Shown here one piece after another: positions 41,452 through 48,743 of a DNA stretch of 48,743 nucleotides (position 1 is its first letter; the number at the start of each line of letters is the position of its first letter). The DNA lies in the NCBI GenBank assembly GCA_902497095.1, contig CABVDD010000015.1, forward strand, positions 1 through 48,743, in the 5' to 3' direction. The stretch is from an uncultured Faecalicoccus sp. (lineage in GTDB: Bacteria; Bacillota_I; Bacilli_A; Erysipelotrichales; Erysipelotrichaceae). The translations under genes and the position numbers were made by a program. The notes beneath the pieces were generated by a model. The model did no database searches. It was given only the letters and a program-made list of their open reading frames with translations, and was not told the DNA's origin.

Positions 41452-42946
41452 ATGCTGCTTTTGTCAAAATACGAACCAATGGCAAACCTTTCTCCGGACA
41501 ATTTGTCACACCTAAATGACGATCCGGTTTCGTTGTTCCATGATAATCGCTTCCACAAGAAATAAAAGCTTTATATTTTTGTGCAATACGAATGGCAGAA
41601 GCCATCGTTTCTTCACGAATATCTGGACTGAAACATTCAATGCCATCCATGCCCAAACGCATAATTTCTTCAATCAGATCATCACTGATGGAATCTAAAT
41701 GCCAACTGGCCAAAATCGCAATACCCCCTGCTTCATGAATTGCCTGAATGATTTCTTTGGCAGATGGATATGTACAATGCACATAACATGGTCCATTTTT
41801 ACCAAATATATCTTTGCGGAACCGATACATCGCTTCTTTTGGTTCATATGCATCAATATATTTTTTTACCAAAGGCATAGCACGTACTTGTGCATTATTA
41901 AATACCATATTGGTAATATCTGTTGGCGTAATGGTCTGAAATCTTGAATTTTCCATGATAGACTGCGTATCGATCTTTACTTTTGCCAGTTTTTCAAAAC
42001 GCTGCACTCGCTCAATGGACAATTTCTTTTCTCGCATTAACGATTCTCTTTCTAAATCATCAAAAATCTCATGCGACCAGTCAATATAATATCCCAAAAT
42101 GCGAATACGCGTACTTCGATATTGGGCATCAATTTCTACACCAGGAATATATTGTATGCCATATAATGGTGCAAATCGACTTGCCGCAGCATTAGCTCTG
42201 GCACAGTTATGATCCGTAATGGATATAGTCTCCATACCTAATTGCTTGGCTTCTTTAAAAATTTCTTCTACATCATTAGAAGCATCATCGCTATAATTGG
42301 AGCGAATATGCAAATCTATTGGCGTTATATTTGATTGAACTTGTGCTTTTTCTTCTTGTTCAAAACGAATATGAGTGACCGGCTCATGCACGGCAACCGT
42401 GTTAAAAAACAAATCCACCAATGTCTGTTGGCAAGGTGTAATTAATGCCACCAATCCATTTACAAGCCACCAAAGCATGATTCCCAAGGTCTGAAAGAAA
42501 AAGCCGAAAACCATAAGGGGAATTCCAAAACCAATCATTTGACGAAAGATGATCTTTAAAGCGGAAGCTTCTTCTTTGTTTTTCTTTACAAGTTTTAAAT
42601 CCGTAAATACATATCCAATTGATTGTCCTTTGCAGCGTGCTGAAAAAATAGGCAACAACAACACACTGACAATAAACAACAAGGCATACATAATATAAAA
42701 CAAAAGATCAAAAAAATTAGGGGGAATCAACCCACAAAGGATCAACAGAAACTCTATGACCCATATATATACTGGCATCAAACATACATTGATATCCATT
42801 AAAAAGGCAAAAAAATGTGCTTGATAATCTTCCAAATTTCGTTTTAGATATTTGGCATGACGATAGCCGCCAGAACGATACAATTGCGATTTTTTCTGAA
42901 AATATGCGGTAGTCAGATCTTTTAAACTATATTCTTTGATCACCAT
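41450..42946 (-). CDS. RDD membrane domain fused to a PHP phosphoesterase domain
   Basis: A 498-aa two-part protein. Residues ~35-185 form an RDD-like membrane domain with about four hydrophobic segments (AHFFAFLMDINVC near 43-55, KGQSIGYVFTDLKLV near 106-120). Residues 205-498 are a PHP phosphoesterase similar to the YciV/TrpH group: DLHIRSNYSDD (211-221), SITDHN (242-247), PGVEID (268-273), SCGSDYHG (463-470). The usual DLHxH is DLHIR, and the AHPG-like motif is ASWHLD. It may be a membrane-tethered phosphoesterase or a changed one. The SD is distant. Confidence 0.82.
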   Translation of the reverse strand: MVIKEYSLKDLTTAYFQKKSQLYRSGGYRHAKYLKRNLEDYQAHFFAFLMDINVCLMPVYIWVIEFLLILCGLIPPNFFDLLFYIMYALLFIVSVLLLPIFSARCKGQSIGYVFTDLKLVKKNKEEASALKIIFRQMIGFGIPLMVFGFFFQTLGIMLWWLVNGLVALITPCQQTLVDLFFNTVAVHEPVTHIRFEQEEKAQVQSNITPIDLHIRSNYSDDASNDVEEIFKEAKQLGMETISITDHNCARANAAASRFAPLYGIQYIPGVEIDAQYRSTRIRILGYYIDWSHEIFDDLERESLMREKKLSIERVQRFEKLAKVKIDTQSIMENSRFQTITPTDITNMVFNNAQVRAMPLVKKYIDAYEPKEAMYRFRKDIFGKNGPCYVHCTYPSAKEIIQAIHEAGGIAILASWHLDSISDDLIEEIMRLGMDGIECFSPDIREETMASAIRIAQKYKAFISCGSDYHGTTKPDRHLGVTNCPEKGLPLVRILTKAA

Positions 42947-42975
42947 GGTTCTATCACAAACCTTTCTTGTCTTCT

Positions 42976-42981
42976 ATTATA
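42976..42981 (-). promoter_or_regulatory. -10 box upstream of the RDD-PHP gene
   Basis: TATAAT (complement of 42976-42981), about 30 bp before the ATG. The -35 is weak. Confidence 0.45.
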
Positions 42982-43016
42982 CAAAAATTCCTCATACAAA
43001 GAAAGGCAGAAAAAAA

Positions 43017-43032
43017 GATCGCATTTGCGATC
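43017..43032 (-). terminator. Terminator after the secreted acidic protein gene
   Basis: GATCGCA (43017-43023) pairs perfectly with TGCGATC (43026-43032). TTTTTTT follows on the minus strand. Confidence 0.8.
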
Positions 43033-43034
43033 TC

Positions 43035-44279
43035 TTATACATTCTTTTCTTTCTTACGTTTGATCAAGAAACCAAAACCTACAGAAGATAAAGCCATCAA
43101 TGCACCATACAAACCAAATCCGCTGGCACTTGATGTATCCACACCCGGTCTTCTCGTTAGCGTACTTCCCTGGTTCTCAATGTGTTGACATTGGTTGACC
43201 AAAGAGAAATATCTTTGACTTCCCTTGGCCAATAAATATGAGTTCAACTGCGAAACCTTATCTGTTGATAGATCCGAATAGCTGGAAACGCCTGATAATA
43301 TCTGACGATAATTATACATTGTAACCGAAGTATATAAATTACCTTGTGTATCCATCAAATAGTTCTTGATAAAATTTTGCACATCCTGATCTAATGAATT
43401 CAATTCTAAAGCATTGGATGTAACCGGTGTAACACTCTCTTTTTTCTCTTCTGTTGTTGTTTTTACATCTTGTGAAACTAAAGAAACTTTTCCTTGTTCT
43501 ATAGTATTAGGGGTAGCTTGTATTGCGCTGACCAACAAAGATTCTTCCAAAGGCTCTGCATTAGCTAAAAAAATCTTTGGTGTAATAACAGGAGCTTCTA
43601 TCGTATCTGAAGTCTTGTCATCCGCAGGTTCTTCAACTTCGTTGGAATCCTGATCAACTACATCTTGTGTATCTTCTTCAACATCAGAATCTGAAACTTC
43701 TGTTTTTTCTGGTTCTTCTATTTCTTCATTATCTTTTGTTGTATCTTCTGATTCCTGCAAAGATTCATCGGAAGCAGGCTGATCCTTTTCAATTTCATTT
43801 TCATCCTGTTTTGGATTTGTCGTCTCCTGCTCTTCTTTTACCGCATCCTCTTTTTTCGCATCTTCTTTTTCTTTGACTTCTTGTTGTACTAAAAGTGCTT
43901 CTTCATATAAGTTTGTATAATCTTTTTCCAGAGGTTTTTCCTCTTTATTTTTTGTATTCTTTAAAATTTCATTAATAGCTTTTTGCATCTTTTCATCTAA
44001 AGTATCATACACACTTTTACCACTCAGGATCTGTTCATAGTTTTTCTCTGTGACAGTTTCATAGACAGTATAGGTAATCGTTTCCTGTTTTTTGGCATCT
44101 ACCGTTACCTTTTTAAATGAACAGTACAGATCAACAAAATCCTGAGGATCTTTGATTTCCTTTGTCTGTACTACAGTCGTCTGTGTTTGTACACTCTGCG
44201 CATAAGCTGGCATAGCCGAAAAGCCTAAAGCAGAAGCTGCTACTACAGAGGCAAGACTGTATGCGATCCGTTTTTTCAT
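43035..44279 (-). CDS. Secreted surface protein with repeat modules and a sortase-like C-terminal anchor
   Basis: A 414-aa exported protein. The signal peptide ends AYA (residue 27). A repeat unit (NYEQILSGKSVYDTL, about 80-94) is matched near the C-terminus by NYRQILSGVSSYSDL (323-337). Between them lies a long acidic, Glu/Asp/Thr-rich, probably disordered region (~110-250). The end has PGVDTSS (378-384), a hydrophobic segment and KRKKEKNV, like a wall-sorting signal but without LPxTG. The ATG at 44279 is chosen because the longer GTG frame overlaps the SD. Function unknown; a surface adhesin or spacer is possible. Confidence 0.75.
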   Translation of the reverse strand: MKKRIAYSLASVVAASALGFSAMPAYAQSVQTQTTVVQTKEIKDPQDFVDLYCSFKKVTVDAKKQETITYTVYETVTEKNYEQILSGKSVYDTLDEKMQKAINEILKNTKNKEEKPLEKDYTNLYEEALLVQQEVKEKEDAKKEDAVKEEQETTNPKQDENEIEKDQPASDESLQESEDTTKDNEEIEEPEKTEVSDSDVEEDTQDVVDQDSNEVEEPADDKTSDTIEAPVITPKIFLANAEPLEESLLVSAIQATPNTIEQGKVSLVSQDVKTTTEEKKESVTPVTSNALELNSLDQDVQNFIKNYLMDTQGNLYTSVTMYNYRQILSGVSSYSDLSTDKVSQLNSYLLAKGSQRYFSLVNQCQHIENQGSTLTRRPGVDTSSASGFGLYGALMALSSVGFGFLIKRKKEKNV

Positions 44280-44331
44280 TGATCCATCACTCCTCACGTT
44301 TCTTATACCAACTTGTATTTTACCTTATTTT

Positions 44332-45480
44332 TTACTGGTTTTCCAGTCCCCAATATCGAACGACAAATTCTCGTGCTTCTTTATCGGTTCTTTCCAAGTC
44401 TTCTAAGGTTGGATCTTCGATATAGGAAATCGCCTCCACCGCTTTTTGAATACTTTCTTCAATTTGTAAGAACGTGATCTTTTCAGCTAAGAAAAGCTCT
44501 ACGGCCTTTTCATCTGCACCATTAAAACAAGCCCCTAAGTTTCCTTCTTTTTTTCCAATTTGATAAGCCAGTTTCAACATCGGATATCGCTCATAGTCCA
44601 TTTCTTTAAAATCTAAAGTTAATGTCTTTGTCATATCTAAAGGATGGTCTTCTTTTAAAAATGGACGATTTGGATACATCAAAGCATACTGTATCGGCAA
44701 ACGCATATCCGCAGAACCTAATTGTGCCAAAATGGCATTATCATTAAATTCCACCATAGAATGAATTAAACTTTGTGCATGTAAAACTGTATCTATTTTT
44801 TCATATGGAAGATCAAACAAATAATGTGCTTCTATTACTTCAAATCCCTTATTCACCATAGTTGCACTATCGATGGTAATACGTTTTCCCATATTCCAGT
44901 TAGGATGCGCCAAAGCTTCTTTTACGCTGACATCCTTTAATTCCTCACGACTTCGATTGCGAAAACTTCCTCCGGATGCCGTAATGATCAATCGTCGAAC
45001 TTCTTCTTTTTTACCAGCTTGCAGACATTGAAAAATCGCAGAGTGTTCTGAATCAATAGGATACAATCTTGTATTTGTCTTCTTCAACATCTTTTTGATC
45101 AAAACACCGCCGGCAACCAAGCTTTCTTTATTAGCCAAAGCCACATCTTTTCCTTTTTGTAAAGATTTTAAAGTGGGTCTGAGCCCACGAAAGCCTACTA
45201 CGGCATTAACCAGAAGATCATAGTCACAATTTTGAATACACTGCACCATATTATCTTCTCCATAAAATACAGGGGTTTCTGAAAAGTCGATTCCTTCTTT
45301 ATTTTCTGATAAACCAATCACTTCAACAGATGGAAACTTTTCGGCGATGGCTTTTAACTCTTTCGCTTTATGTCCGGCACAAATTCCTACTAATGAAAAT
45401 TCATCCGGATGTTGAGCAATGACATCCAATGTCTGTTTTCCAATGGAACCGGTAGCTCCTAATAATAATATACGTTTCAT
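44332..45480 (-). CDS. dxr: 1-deoxy-D-xylulose 5-phosphate reductoisomerase
   Basis: Second step of the MEP isoprenoid pathway: NADPH-dependent conversion of DXP to MEP, in the cytosol. 382 aa from MKRILLLGATGSIGKQTLDVI (Rossmann motif). NKESLVAGG, PIDSEHSAIFQCLQ (metal-binding Asp, Glu) and TASGGSFRNRS (loop) are diagnostic. HPNWNMGKRITIDSATMVNKG follows. The ATG at 45480 has a GAGG SD; an earlier ATG at 45492 overlaps it. Usual partners (cdsA, rseP, ispU) are not next to it in the window. Confidence 0.96.
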   Translation of the reverse strand: MKRILLLGATGSIGKQTLDVIAQHPDEFSLVGICAGHKAKELKAIAEKFPSVEVIGLSENKEGIDFSETPVFYGEDNMVQCIQNCDYDLLVNAVVGFRGLRPTLKSLQKGKDVALANKESLVAGGVLIKKMLKKTNTRLYPIDSEHSAIFQCLQAGKKEEVRRLIITASGGSFRNRSREELKDVSVKEALAHPNWNMGKRITIDSATMVNKGFEVIEAHYLFDLPYEKIDTVLHAQSLIHSMVEFNDNAILAQLGSADMRLPIQYALMYPNRPFLKEDHPLDMTKTLTLDFKEMDYERYPMLKLAYQIGKKEGNLGACFNGADEKAVELFLAEKITFLQIEESIQKAVEAISYIEDPTLEDLERTDKEAREFVVRYWGLENQ

Positions 45481-45514
45481 ATTCTTCCTCATTTCTTAAT
45501 TTTACTATACAAAA

Positions 45515-45540
45515 AAAGTGAAGTTTTTCAACCTCACTTT
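45515..45540 (-). terminator. Terminator after glgP
   Basis: AAAGTGAAG (45515-45523) pairs with CCTCACTTT (45532-45540; one G-U), followed by a T-run on the minus strand, before dxr. Confidence 0.75.
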
Positions 45541-45544
45541 ACCT

Positions 45545-47959
45545 TTACTTTTCAAAAGGAATTGGGTGAATATCCCAGATTTCATTGGCATACTCACGAA
45601 TCGTACGATCGCTGGAGAAATATCCACTCTGTGCAATATTGATCAACATCGTACGAGCCCAATTTGCCTTATCCTGATAACGAGCTTCCACTTGACGTTG
45701 GGCATATACATAGGCATCAAAATCTGCAAGTACGAAGAATTCATCATTTCTTAACAACAAATCATTGTAGATCAATTGGAATTCATCAGGATTTGGTGAC
45801 CATGTACCATTTTTCAATGAATCGATCACACGACGAACTCTGTAATTGTTGTGATAAATATGCCATGCGTTATAAGAATTTTCCTTCTTTACTTCTTCGA
45901 TATCTTCCACACGAAGACCGAAGATCTCCGCATTTTCATAACCAACGCGTTCTACAATTTCCACATTTGCTCCATCCAGTGTACCTAGAGTAATGGCTCC
46001 ATTCATCATATATTTCATATTTCCTGTACCACTGGCCTCTTTACCCGCCGTTGAAATTTGCTCACTAACATCTGCCGCATTCAATAAGATTTCGGCAACA
46101 GAAACAGAGTAGTTAGGAATAAAGACCACTTTGATATATTGATTGATTTCTGGATCGTTATTGATCTTATCGGCAACCATATTGATCAATTTAATGATTT
46201 CTTTAGCCAGCATATAACTAGGAGCCGCTTTTGCGGAGAAGAAGAATGTACGTGGATAAATTCTAAAACTTGGTTCTTCTTTCATCTTCAAATACAAATG
46301 CATGACATGGAAGATATTCAACAACTGACGTTTATAGGCATGAAGACGTTTAGCCTGACAGTCAAAAATAGAATGAACATCGACTTCAATACCTAACGTT
46401 TTCTTAACATAATCTGCCAAGATCTGTTTACGTTCCTGTTTCACATTCATAAAACGTTGTTGTAGAATCGGATCATCTACATAATCCATCAATTTAGCCA
46501 AATCTTCTGGATTTGTTTTAAATGAATCGCCTATAGTCTCTTCCAACAATTCTGTCAATTGCGGATTTGAATACAACAACCAGCGACGATGGGTAATACC
46601 GTTTGTCTTATTGTTGAAATGACCTGGATATAAATCTGCGAAATCTTTCATGACATCATGGATCAAAATCTCAGTATGAAGCTTGGCAACGCCATTTACA
46701 CTATGACTGCCGACAATTGCCAAGTGCGCCATATGAACCTGTCCTTCTTTTAAGATGGCTACATTGTTCCATACATATCCCATACCTTTATGGTCTACTT
46801 CATATTTGAAACGACGATCGATTTCTTCGATGATCATATATATACGTGGCAATAAAGAGCGCATCATGCCCTGAGGCCATTTTTCCAAAGCTTCTGCCAT
46901 AACCGTATGGTTTGTATAAGCCACGGTCTTAGTAACGATATCCCAGGCTTGATCCCATTCATAATCATAATCATCGCACAATACACGCATCAATTCTGGA
47001 ATCACTAAAACCGGATGTGTATCGTTTAGCTGGATTGCGACTTTTTCACCTAAGTTATCCAAACTTGGATACGTACGTAAATGAGAACGAATAATTTGAT
47101 CGATTCCGGCACAGACAAAGAAATACTCTTGTTTCAAACGTAAAAGTTTTCCTTCTTCTGTTGAATCATCCGGATACACATTGGCAGTGATTGCCATAAC
47201 ATCATTCAAATATTTATTTAATTGACCAGCCTGTACAAAATCTTCGTCCACTTCGGCATCCCACAAACGCAATGTATTAGTTGTTGTTGTATGATAGCCT
47301 ATGATTGGTTCATCATATGGAACAGCTCGCACAACAAATTCTGGATGATAATTTGAACGGAATTTTCCATTTTCATCCATATATGCATCGAGTTGTCCCC
47401 CAAATGGAACACGTACTTCATGATGTGGTTTCCAAACTTCCCACACATTACCATTCTTTAACCAGCAATCTGGTAATTCTACTTGTTCATCATTAACGAT
47501 CTTCTGCTTGAAAAGACCATAGCGATAACGAATACAGTTTCCATGTCCAGCCAGGTTCAAAGATGCCAAAGAATCCATGAAACATGCCGCTAAACGTCCT
47601 AATCCACCGTTTCCTAGACCGGCATCGCTTTCCATTTCTTCCATATCGTTTATATCCATTCCTAAATCTTGTAATCCTTCTTTTACAAGATCATAAATTC
47701 CTAAGTTCATCAAATTGCTTGTCAACAATCGTCCCATCAAAAATTCCATAGAAAAATAATATAACTGTTTAGATTGTGACTTTTTGATCGCATTTTTTGT
47801 TTCTTTCCAATTGATACCTACATAATCACGGATCATCTTTCCTAATACTTGATATCTTTCTGCAGGGAAAGTTTCCTCAAACTCTCGTCCATATGTTTCT
47901 GAAACTTCCTGTTTATACCGCTCGATAAAAACTTCTTTTGAATCAAATCGATTTGACAT
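45545..47959 (-). CDS. glgP: Glycogen/starch/alpha-glucan phosphorylase
   Basis: PLP enzyme (GT35) of 804 aa that releases glucose-1-phosphate from alpha-glucan. ESDAGLGNGGLGRLAACFMDS and the catalytic-loop EASGTGNMKYMMNGAITLGTLDGANVEI, which holds the PLP lysine, are clear. The length is full for the maltodextrin/glycogen phosphorylase type. No other glycogen genes (glgA/B/C/D) are adjacent, so glucan or maltodextrin use from elsewhere is possible. Own promoter; SD GGAGGG. The winged-helix gene upstream could be a regulator. Confidence 0.96.
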   Translation of the reverse strand: MSNRFDSKEVFIERYKQEVSETYGREFEETFPAERYQVLGKMIRDYVGINWKETKNAIKKSQSKQLYYFSMEFLMGRLLTSNLMNLGIYDLVKEGLQDLGMDINDMEEMESDAGLGNGGLGRLAACFMDSLASLNLAGHGNCIRYRYGLFKQKIVNDEQVELPDCWLKNGNVWEVWKPHHEVRVPFGGQLDAYMDENGKFRSNYHPEFVVRAVPYDEPIIGYHTTTTNTLRLWDAEVDEDFVQAGQLNKYLNDVMAITANVYPDDSTEEGKLLRLKQEYFFVCAGIDQIIRSHLRTYPSLDNLGEKVAIQLNDTHPVLVIPELMRVLCDDYDYEWDQAWDIVTKTVAYTNHTVMAEALEKWPQGMMRSLLPRIYMIIEEIDRRFKYEVDHKGMGYVWNNVAILKEGQVHMAHLAIVGSHSVNGVAKLHTEILIHDVMKDFADLYPGHFNNKTNGITHRRWLLYSNPQLTELLEETIGDSFKTNPEDLAKLMDYVDDPILQQRFMNVKQERKQILADYVKKTLGIEVDVHSIFDCQAKRLHAYKRQLLNIFHVMHLYLKMKEEPSFRIYPRTFFFSAKAAPSYMLAKEIIKLINMVADKINNDPEINQYIKVVFIPNYSVSVAEILLNAADVSEQISTAGKEASGTGNMKYMMNGAITLGTLDGANVEIVERVGYENAEIFGLRVEDIEEVKKENSYNAWHIYHNNYRVRRVIDSLKNGTWSPNPDEFQLIYNDLLLRNDEFFVLADFDAYVYAQRQVEARYQDKANWARTMLINIAQSGYFSSDRTIREYANEIWDIHPIPFEK

Positions 47960-47982
47960 AGTTTTCCCTCCACACTGTGTTT

Positions 47983-48011
47983 ATTATAACTATCTGTCGA
48001 TTGATTTTCAA
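47983..48011 (-). promoter_or_regulatory. Promoter of glgP
   Basis: -35 TTGAAA (complement of 48006-48011), 17-bp spacer, -10 TATAAT (complement of 47983-47988). Confidence 0.8.
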
Positions 48012-48033
48012 ACTCTTTCGTTCTTCAAACGCC

Positions 48034-48558
48034 CTATTTATCGCACTTTACATCACCAGTCCACATATATCCAACCATAGGAACCGTTAAAATCAGATTT
48101 TTATCTTGCAGTGCTTTACGTATTCTGCGAATATGTACGGAAAGTGCATTATCTTGTATGATTCGATTCTTACGCGTCTCTAAAAAGTCAATAAGTGCAT
48201 TTCTTGATAATATCTGATGCGGGTGTTTTAAAAAATGTACCAGTAATTCAAAGTCGCAGGGATCTAGTTTTACTACCTGTTTTAATACATATACTTTATG
48301 TCCAAAAAGATCCACCGTGACATTTTGTGAATGATAATATCTTTGTTTAATTTGTGCTTTGGCCTCGATCCAAAATCCATGGTGACCATACATCTTATTA
48401 TTTTGAATAAAACAAGCATTGCGCAAAGTGATTATGCCAGGTATTCGTACCCTATTTGAATTATCACTTTCTACAGTCGGCAAATCATGATGCATACACC
48501 ATTCATTCCATACCTCATTTTGTACATCTAAACATATTTGAATCGTATCTGTTTTCAT
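48034..48558 (-). CDS. Winged-helix regulator, OmpR/PhoB DNA-binding type without receiver domain
   Basis: A 174-aa putative DNA-binding protein. Residues ~80-167 form an OmpR-type winged helix (KLDPCDFELLVHFLKHPHQILSRNALIDFLE, then ALSVHIRRIRKALQDKN and a TVPMVGYMW wing). The first ~75 residues do not look like a response-regulator receiver: no phosphorylation Asp motif is visible. They contain several His and Asn and two Cys (C9, C21), so a new sensing domain is possible. SD GGAGG. It precedes glgP, with only the glgP promoter between. Confidence 0.8.
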   Translation of the reverse strand: MKTDTIQICLDVQNEVWNEWCMHHDLPTVESDNSNRVRIPGIITLRNACFIQNNKMYGHHGFWIEAKAQIKQRYYHSQNVTVDLFGHKVYVLKQVVKLDPCDFELLVHFLKHPHQILSRNALIDFLETRKNRIIQDNALSVHIRRIRKALQDKNLILTVPMVGYMWTGDVKCDK

Positions 48559-48574
48559 AATAACCTCCGACTTC

Positions 48575-48603
48575 AGATAAACAAAAAGTCATCTTTTTGA
48601 CAA
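48575..48603 (-). promoter_or_regulatory. Promoter of the winged-helix gene
   Basis: -35 TTGTCA (complement of 48598-48603), 17-bp spacer, -10 TTATCT (complement of 48575-48580). Confidence 0.6.
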
Positions 48604-48660
48604 GAAAATCGGTATAAGAGGATATTTTTTTGTATAACAGAACCTTTTTCGTATAAATAA

Positions 48661-48743
48661 TGATCCCCCGGCCTAGCCGGGGGTTTTGCCTATGCGGGCA
48701 TAGCCCTGCTCTCAAAGCTGCGCTTTACAGCGCTGCGTGGTCT
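48661..48743. repeat. GC-rich hairpin block at the window edge, possible mobile-element end
   Basis: CCCCCGGC (48665-48672) and GCCGGGGG (48676-48683) form a perfect 8-bp hairpin followed by TTTT. Several smaller palindromes follow (GGGCATAGCCC, CAGCGCTG). The block is far richer in G and C than its surroundings. Such ends are seen in IS200/IS605-like elements and in dispersed palindromic repeats. The element, if any, continues beyond the window. Confidence 0.4.

Noticed and set aside
42953..42958. Possible leaderless start for the RDD-PHP gene (TGTGAT 6 nt before ATG)
   Set aside because: The -10 match is poor, and a good TATAAT lies further upstream, so I did not include it in the leaderless set.
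48515..48715. 66-aa minus-strand frame at the right edge
   Set aside because: It crosses the promoter and the GC-rich hairpin block and has no SD or conserved sequence.
1..48743. CRISPR array, prophage or rRNA genes
   Set aside because: No regularly spaced direct repeats, phage genes or rRNA-like conserved stretches were seen on either strand.

Overview
The window looks like a chromosomal segment of a low-GC Bacillota (Firmicutes). A member of Erysipelotrichia or a relative is the best guess. The evidence is the AT-rich sequence, Firmicutes-type regulatory RNAs (T-box, S-box-like SAM riboswitch, L10 leader), strong Shine-Dalgarno (SD) sequences, zinc-type S14 and adenylate kinase, a licA-like kinase, and the lack of rpmD (L30) in the spc cluster, which recalls Mollicutes. 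TGA is used as a stop, so the standard code applies. Genus is not assigned. Nearly all housekeeping genes are on the minus strand.

Layout by position. (1) 1-11300: the S10-spc cluster on the minus strand, from rpsJ to secY-adk and the start of rpmJ. rpmD, map and infA are missing from their usual places. A strong terminator splits adk from rpmJ. (2) 11400-18100: accessory metabolism, with L-serine dehydratase (plus strand), an AEC transporter, a membrane protein, an M18 aminopeptidase, an amino-acid permease and a LysR regulator. (3) 18130-22560: the str operon rpsL-rpsG-fusA-tuf, with a separate promoter for tuf. (4) 22790-28830: a HAD phosphatase, an orphan ABC ATPase, a heterodimeric ABC exporter with one degenerate ATP site, and a divergent LysR gene. 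(5) 28980-32670: rplK-rplA and rplJ-rplL, each with its own promoter and a leader that looks autoregulatory. They are not followed by rpoBC. They are flanked by a lethal-factor-like protein that has lost its HExxH motif and by a small tetraspan-like protein. (6) 32700-36760: a licA-like kinase, tRNA-Glu, a DUF3783-like protein, a lipoprotein and a K+/H+ antiporter. (7) 36768-41400: metK under a divergent SAM riboswitch, a maltose/galactoside acetyltransferase, a frame-interrupted two-helix protein, and metG under a methionine T-box. (8) 41450-48743: an RDD-PHP fusion, a secreted acidic surface protein, dxr, glgP, a receiver-less winged-helix regulator, and a GC-rich hairpin block at the edge that may be the end of a mobile element.

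The main themes are protein synthesis and its feedback. Ribosomal proteins probably sense their own excess through mRNA leaders, and methionine supply is sensed twice, as SAM at metK and as uncharged tRNA-Met at metG. The items most worth a second look are: several genes with a -10 box exactly 6 nt before ATG and no usable SD (predicted leaderless mRNAs); the divergent SAM riboswitch with a matching changed pseudoknot; the RDD-PHP fusion with altered metal ligands; the lethal-factor-like pseudoenzyme; and the homopolymer frameshift at 38780-38787.
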